In this document: positions 60,718 to 64,000 of the stretch, piece by piece
How the letters are laid out: each line of letters starts with the position of its first letter
Position numbering within the stretch: position 1 is the first letter of the stretch
From: Lactarius indigo
Taxonomy: Eukaryota; Basidiomycota; Agaricomycetes; Russulales; Russulaceae
DNA: 64,000 nt
Assembly: GCA_025766275.1 (NCBI GenBank)
Contig: JAFKAC010000002.1
Span: 434,001-498,000 of the forward strand
Reading direction: 5' to 3'
Notes under the pieces: generated by a model
What the model saw: the letters and a program-made list of their open reading frames with translations, nothing else
The model's database searches: none
What the model was told of the DNA's origin: nothing
Position numbers and translations under genes: made by a program

Positions 60718-62712
60718 GTGGTGACTGTCAACACCCGCGATCAGTGGACGAATTTCCGTCCTTATTACTTGGAATGAAGGGGAGATCGCAACGTACCAAC
60801 CCGATTCCCAGGAGCGGCTCGCTGGAGAGACCGAGGAGACGAAACTGGGTACTTCGTGGAGTTCAACGGACCTACACGGTTCCGACCCATTGAGTTCAAT
60901 TTCGATCATCTGTGCTGGGTGGAGGTTACGTGGAATCCCATAGACCATCGCTGGGACGTCATCAGACCAGCAGGAAGGCAATATCAGTGCGACATTGACA
61001 CGCGAGAACTCAATTCGCATGCAGACTGGGGACCTATCGACGGTCAGCTACGAGAGCATTCAACTGGAGAAGCAGTAAGTGAAGAAACCGAAGAGGAGGA
61101 ACAAAGCGAAGAAAATCACCCAGCAAGTGTCGGGCCTATTGAGCAATATACCATTCAACGAGCTGAGTCCCTACATATTTCTGAACAACCAGAAGTAATC
61201 CACGTATGCTCGCCGGCAGCGGAAATGGCCACTACAACGATGACAGCAGAGGAAATCATGACAGTCAGAGAACAAGCGGCGCGAGAAGCGGCCGAGGCAA
61301 TCAGACAAGAGTCCCAGCAAAATCTCATGCCCATCAATCCCAAAACGGGGCATCGAATGACCACGGACGACGCAGCGATCTTCCGCGTCATCGGACCCGA
61401 CCAAGGTGACCCCCCATCAGGGGAAGGATTACGACGGGGATTGGCGCTCGACCCTCCACCCGGATGGGGAGGCCCTCCTGGAGGAGACTTCCCGCGACGA
61501 CCGGGAGGAGGGGGGAACCCACCTGACCTTCCCCATGGAGGCCCGCCGGGAGGGGGAGGAGGAGGAGGCGATGGAAACCCACCCGCAGGAGGAGGGGGAG
61601 GAGGAACGCACGGACACAAGAAACTCACAGGTGAACCTCCCACCATTTTTGATGGAGACCGCACCAAGGTAGACTCATTCCTCACGCAATGGCACGTGTA
61701 CTGGGGCATGAATCTCGACACCCCCGTCATGCGCAACGATTACCGATGATGTCTACTCTTCCTCTCCTACATCAAGGGAGTATCCGTCAGCGAATGGGTA
61801 CTCTCCTATCTCAAGTGGCTCAATCGACAAATACAATGAGGAATAGATCAACACACGCGAGATCTATGGAACGCAGTAGCAGAAGGGTTCAACCAAAGGT
61901 TCGTCAATACCCTTGAACAAGAACAGGCTCAAGCCCTGTTAAGGAAAGGGCTCAAGATGGTCAACGGAGACATCGACAAATACGTCAACAAATTTGAAGA
62001 AGCAGCCAGAAAGGCAGGTTACCGCCTCAACGACCCACAAACCATCGACCTGTTCACGAAAGGGCTGCCCAAGAAGCTGTACGAAAAGACCTATGACTTA
62101 GACGAACCGGAGACCTTCGATGAATGGAAACAAGCAACGCTCCGCCGACAACGTAACTATATCCACATCAGAGCCAGAGTGGATGAATACAAGGACAACA
62201 AACCAAAGAAGACGGGCAACGCCAATTGGAGCATCCCACAAAACCTCGCCAATCCATGGGCAATGGACACCTCCGCCAACCGAACCAGGGCAAGATTAGC
62301 AGGGTCAGAAGAAATTGACTACGGAAAACCACCGTATACCAACCTACCCCCATTCCCACCAAGGGGAGGCCCGGGAGCACAAGGACGTGGGAGAGGGGGG
62401 ATGCGGCGAGACCTAAGGACAGTCCTGTGCTATAATTGTAACGCACCAGGGCATCTCTCACAAAACTGCCCCCATCCACAACAGCCCTGACAATGGCGAC
62501 CACAAGAGCCCGGAACCCCTACTATCCGGATGACGGAGACAGATTACTACGCGCAGGAAGCACCGCCTGTCCAGTTACAGGCTGCTTCGACCAGTAAAAC
62601 AGCAGAGGAGCGAGCTAAAGAGTGGCTCACGGGAGTGGCCAACGCCCCCGACGAGGTGAAGGACCTGATACTGCAGGATCTATGGGGGAAGGAGGGTTTT
62701 CAGAGCGCCTAA
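60718..62712 (+). pseudogene. Gypsy C Gag with four CGA-to-TGA stops
   Basis: Starts at GTG 60718 (or 60721) in ATTGTGGTG, then TVNTRDQW; codon 11 is ACG where gypsy A has ATG. TGA at 60775, 61747, 61837 and 62488; gypsy A has CGA at all four. Contains the capsid core, poly-Gly linker and zinc knuckle CYNCNAPGHLSQNC. No frameshift; ends TAA 62710-62712. Confidence 0.9.
62694..62700 (+). promoter_or_regulatory. Gypsy C -1 frameshift heptamer GGGTTTT
   Basis: GAG GGT TTT CAG in Gag phase; the slipped frame continues FSERLNPSAWVRALNCNSV into Pol. Confidence 0.75.
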
Positions 62713-64000
62713 ACCCATCGGCCTGGGTGAGGGCTCTAAATTGTAATTCTGTAATCATGACGCGCTTTCGTTCTCTTCGAATTCCAGTCTCGATTCGCAC
62801 AAATTACCAAATGGCCAACATAAAAGCATTGGTTGACTCGGGAGCAACCGACAACTTCATACACCCGAACTTTATCAAAAGACTAGGCATCGGGATCCAG
62901 CCCCTGTCACAACCACGAAAGATCTGGAATATAGATAACATGGAAAACAAAGCTGGGTCCATCACTCATTTTACCGACTTGGACGTATACGCCAAAGGAC
63001 ATCACAGGACCATGCGCTTCCTCGTTACCAACCTTGGAAACGAAGAAATAGTCTTGGGATACCCTTGGTTAGCAACTTACGAACCAACCATCAACTGGCG
63101 AGACGCGGTAATACATGAGGAGATCATGCCGGTCGTGATCAGTACACAGGACAGTCCAAGTCGTCATACCATCATCGCAGCCGCGCTCACTAACGACGAA
63201 AAGGAAGCAATCATCCTTGACATGGATGAGGAAAACACGTACTTGCGGGCCACTACATCCACCGAACTGGCAATTTGGGCGAAGAAAGAAGAAAGTCCTG
63301 TGGAACTGCCGGCAGTATACAAAGCCTTCGAAAGGCTTTTCAGTGAAGAAGCGTCTCAGCGATTTCCTCCAGCCAGGCCCTGGGACCACGCCATAGACTT
63401 CAAACCAGGCACTCCTTCCGCGATCGACTGTAAGATATACCCGCTAACGCAGGAAGAAGAAGGGAAACTTAAAGAGTTTCTGGACAAGAAGCTCCAGCAA
63501 GGATATCTGCGACCTTCCATCTCTTCGTACGCATCATCATTTTTCTTCGTTAAAAAGAAGGACGGAAAGCTACGCCCCGTACAGGATTACCGGGTCATTA
63601 ATTCACACACCATACGCAACCAATACCCACTCCCCCTCATTCAAGACCTCATCTATGACCTCAGCAATGCCCACATTTACACAAAACTTGACATTCGCTG
63701 GGGGTACAACAACATCCGCATACGGGACGGCGACCAGGAGAAGGCAGCTTTCAAGACCAAATTTGGTCTCTTCGAGCCAACAGTCATGTTTTTCGGCCTC
63801 ACTAACTCCCCGGCCACCTTCCAAACCATGATGAACCACATCTACCGTGACACCATCGCCAAACACGAGTCACGCGGTACTGTTATCCGGGTTTACATGG
63901 ACGACATCGGCATCACCACGCAGGAGGGCGCTACATCGGACGACCACGTCACCGCCGTCACCAATGTCCTTCGTGTCGCCCAAGACCACGACCTTTACTT
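62695..64000 (+). CDS. Gypsy C Pol, protease and N-terminal RT, cut by window edge
   Basis: Open from the frameshift site to the window end with no stop seen. Protease LVDSGATDNFIHP (about 62830), RT with FFFVKKKDGKLRPVQDYRV, YPLPLIQDLIYDL and VYMDDIGIT (about 63892). Nearly the same protein as gypsy A Pol. In contrast to its Gag it carries no nonsense change in the visible part. Confidence 0.9.

Larger units (their letters stand above)
60225..64000 (+). mobile_element. Gypsy C: Ty3/gypsy chromovirus, 5' part, continues beyond window
   Basis: 5' LTR, self-primer site, Gag with four stops and Pol to within the RT. Same family as gypsy A (Gag and Pol nearly collinear) but in the opposite orientation. 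The target duplication cannot be checked because the right end is outside. Confidence 0.9.

Overview
The window is repeat-dense nuclear DNA from a filamentous basidiomycete, most likely an Agaricomycete. The evidence is short 40-80 bp GT..AG introns, KDZ-type DNA transposases with the CxC2 cysteine cluster that is abundant in mushroom genomes, a TET/JBP-like dioxygenase gene, chromodomain gypsy elements and CpG-biased decay. I see no convincing single-copy host gene. Almost every base belongs to one of several transposable elements nested inside each other. No rRNA, tRNA or CRISPR was seen.

The outermost layer is a large KDZ DNA transposon that runs off the left edge and reaches about 49.86 kb. 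Its genes are a KDZ transposase (1-1478, -), a TET/JBP-like oxygenase (2874-3925, -), gene X (4275-14523, +), gene Z1 (14774 to about 47380, -) and gene V1 (47499-48284, +). A Ty1/copia element with three LTRs (5841-13080) interrupts gene X. Gene Z1 is split twice: by a complete second KDZ transposon (15328-38277, flanked by the 8-bp duplication CTGGAGTC) and by a gypsy element, D (38652-46646, duplication TTCAG). The inner KDZ transposon has imperfect terminal inverted repeats, subterminal 38-bp palindromic arrays at both ends and its own genes Y(-), W(-), Z(+), V(+) and KDZ transposase(+). Gypsy element A (28369-36057) interrupts that transposase.

To the right, a decayed minus-strand copia element, E (about 49866-60224), abuts the outer element. 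Gypsy B (49962-57873, duplication GTGGT) splits it, and gypsy C (60225 to beyond the window) cuts it at its 5' LTR. A solo LTR (48555-49099, duplication GCGGC) sits in the outer element's own tandem repeat.

The four gypsy elements share an unusual expression logic. Each has an 11-nt self-primer pairing between the predicted transcript 5' end and the primer-binding site. Each has a Gag reading frame without an initiating ATG, a -1 slippery heptamer at the Gag/Pol overlap, and an extra domain after the chromodomain (not visible for C, which is cut by the window end). Nearly all their decay is CpG to TpG/CpA: LTR pairs differ only at CpG sites, and premature stops are almost all CGA to TGA. That fits a genome with CpG methylation, in which a transposon carries a TET/JBP-like 5-methylcytosine oxygenase homologue.

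The two KDZ transposons carry related cargo families (X/Y, Z/Z1, V/V1) and are each rich in their own CpG-containing word (TGCCGA in the outer, TCCGA in the inner). I consider this multigene, motif-rich KDZ system the most interesting content.
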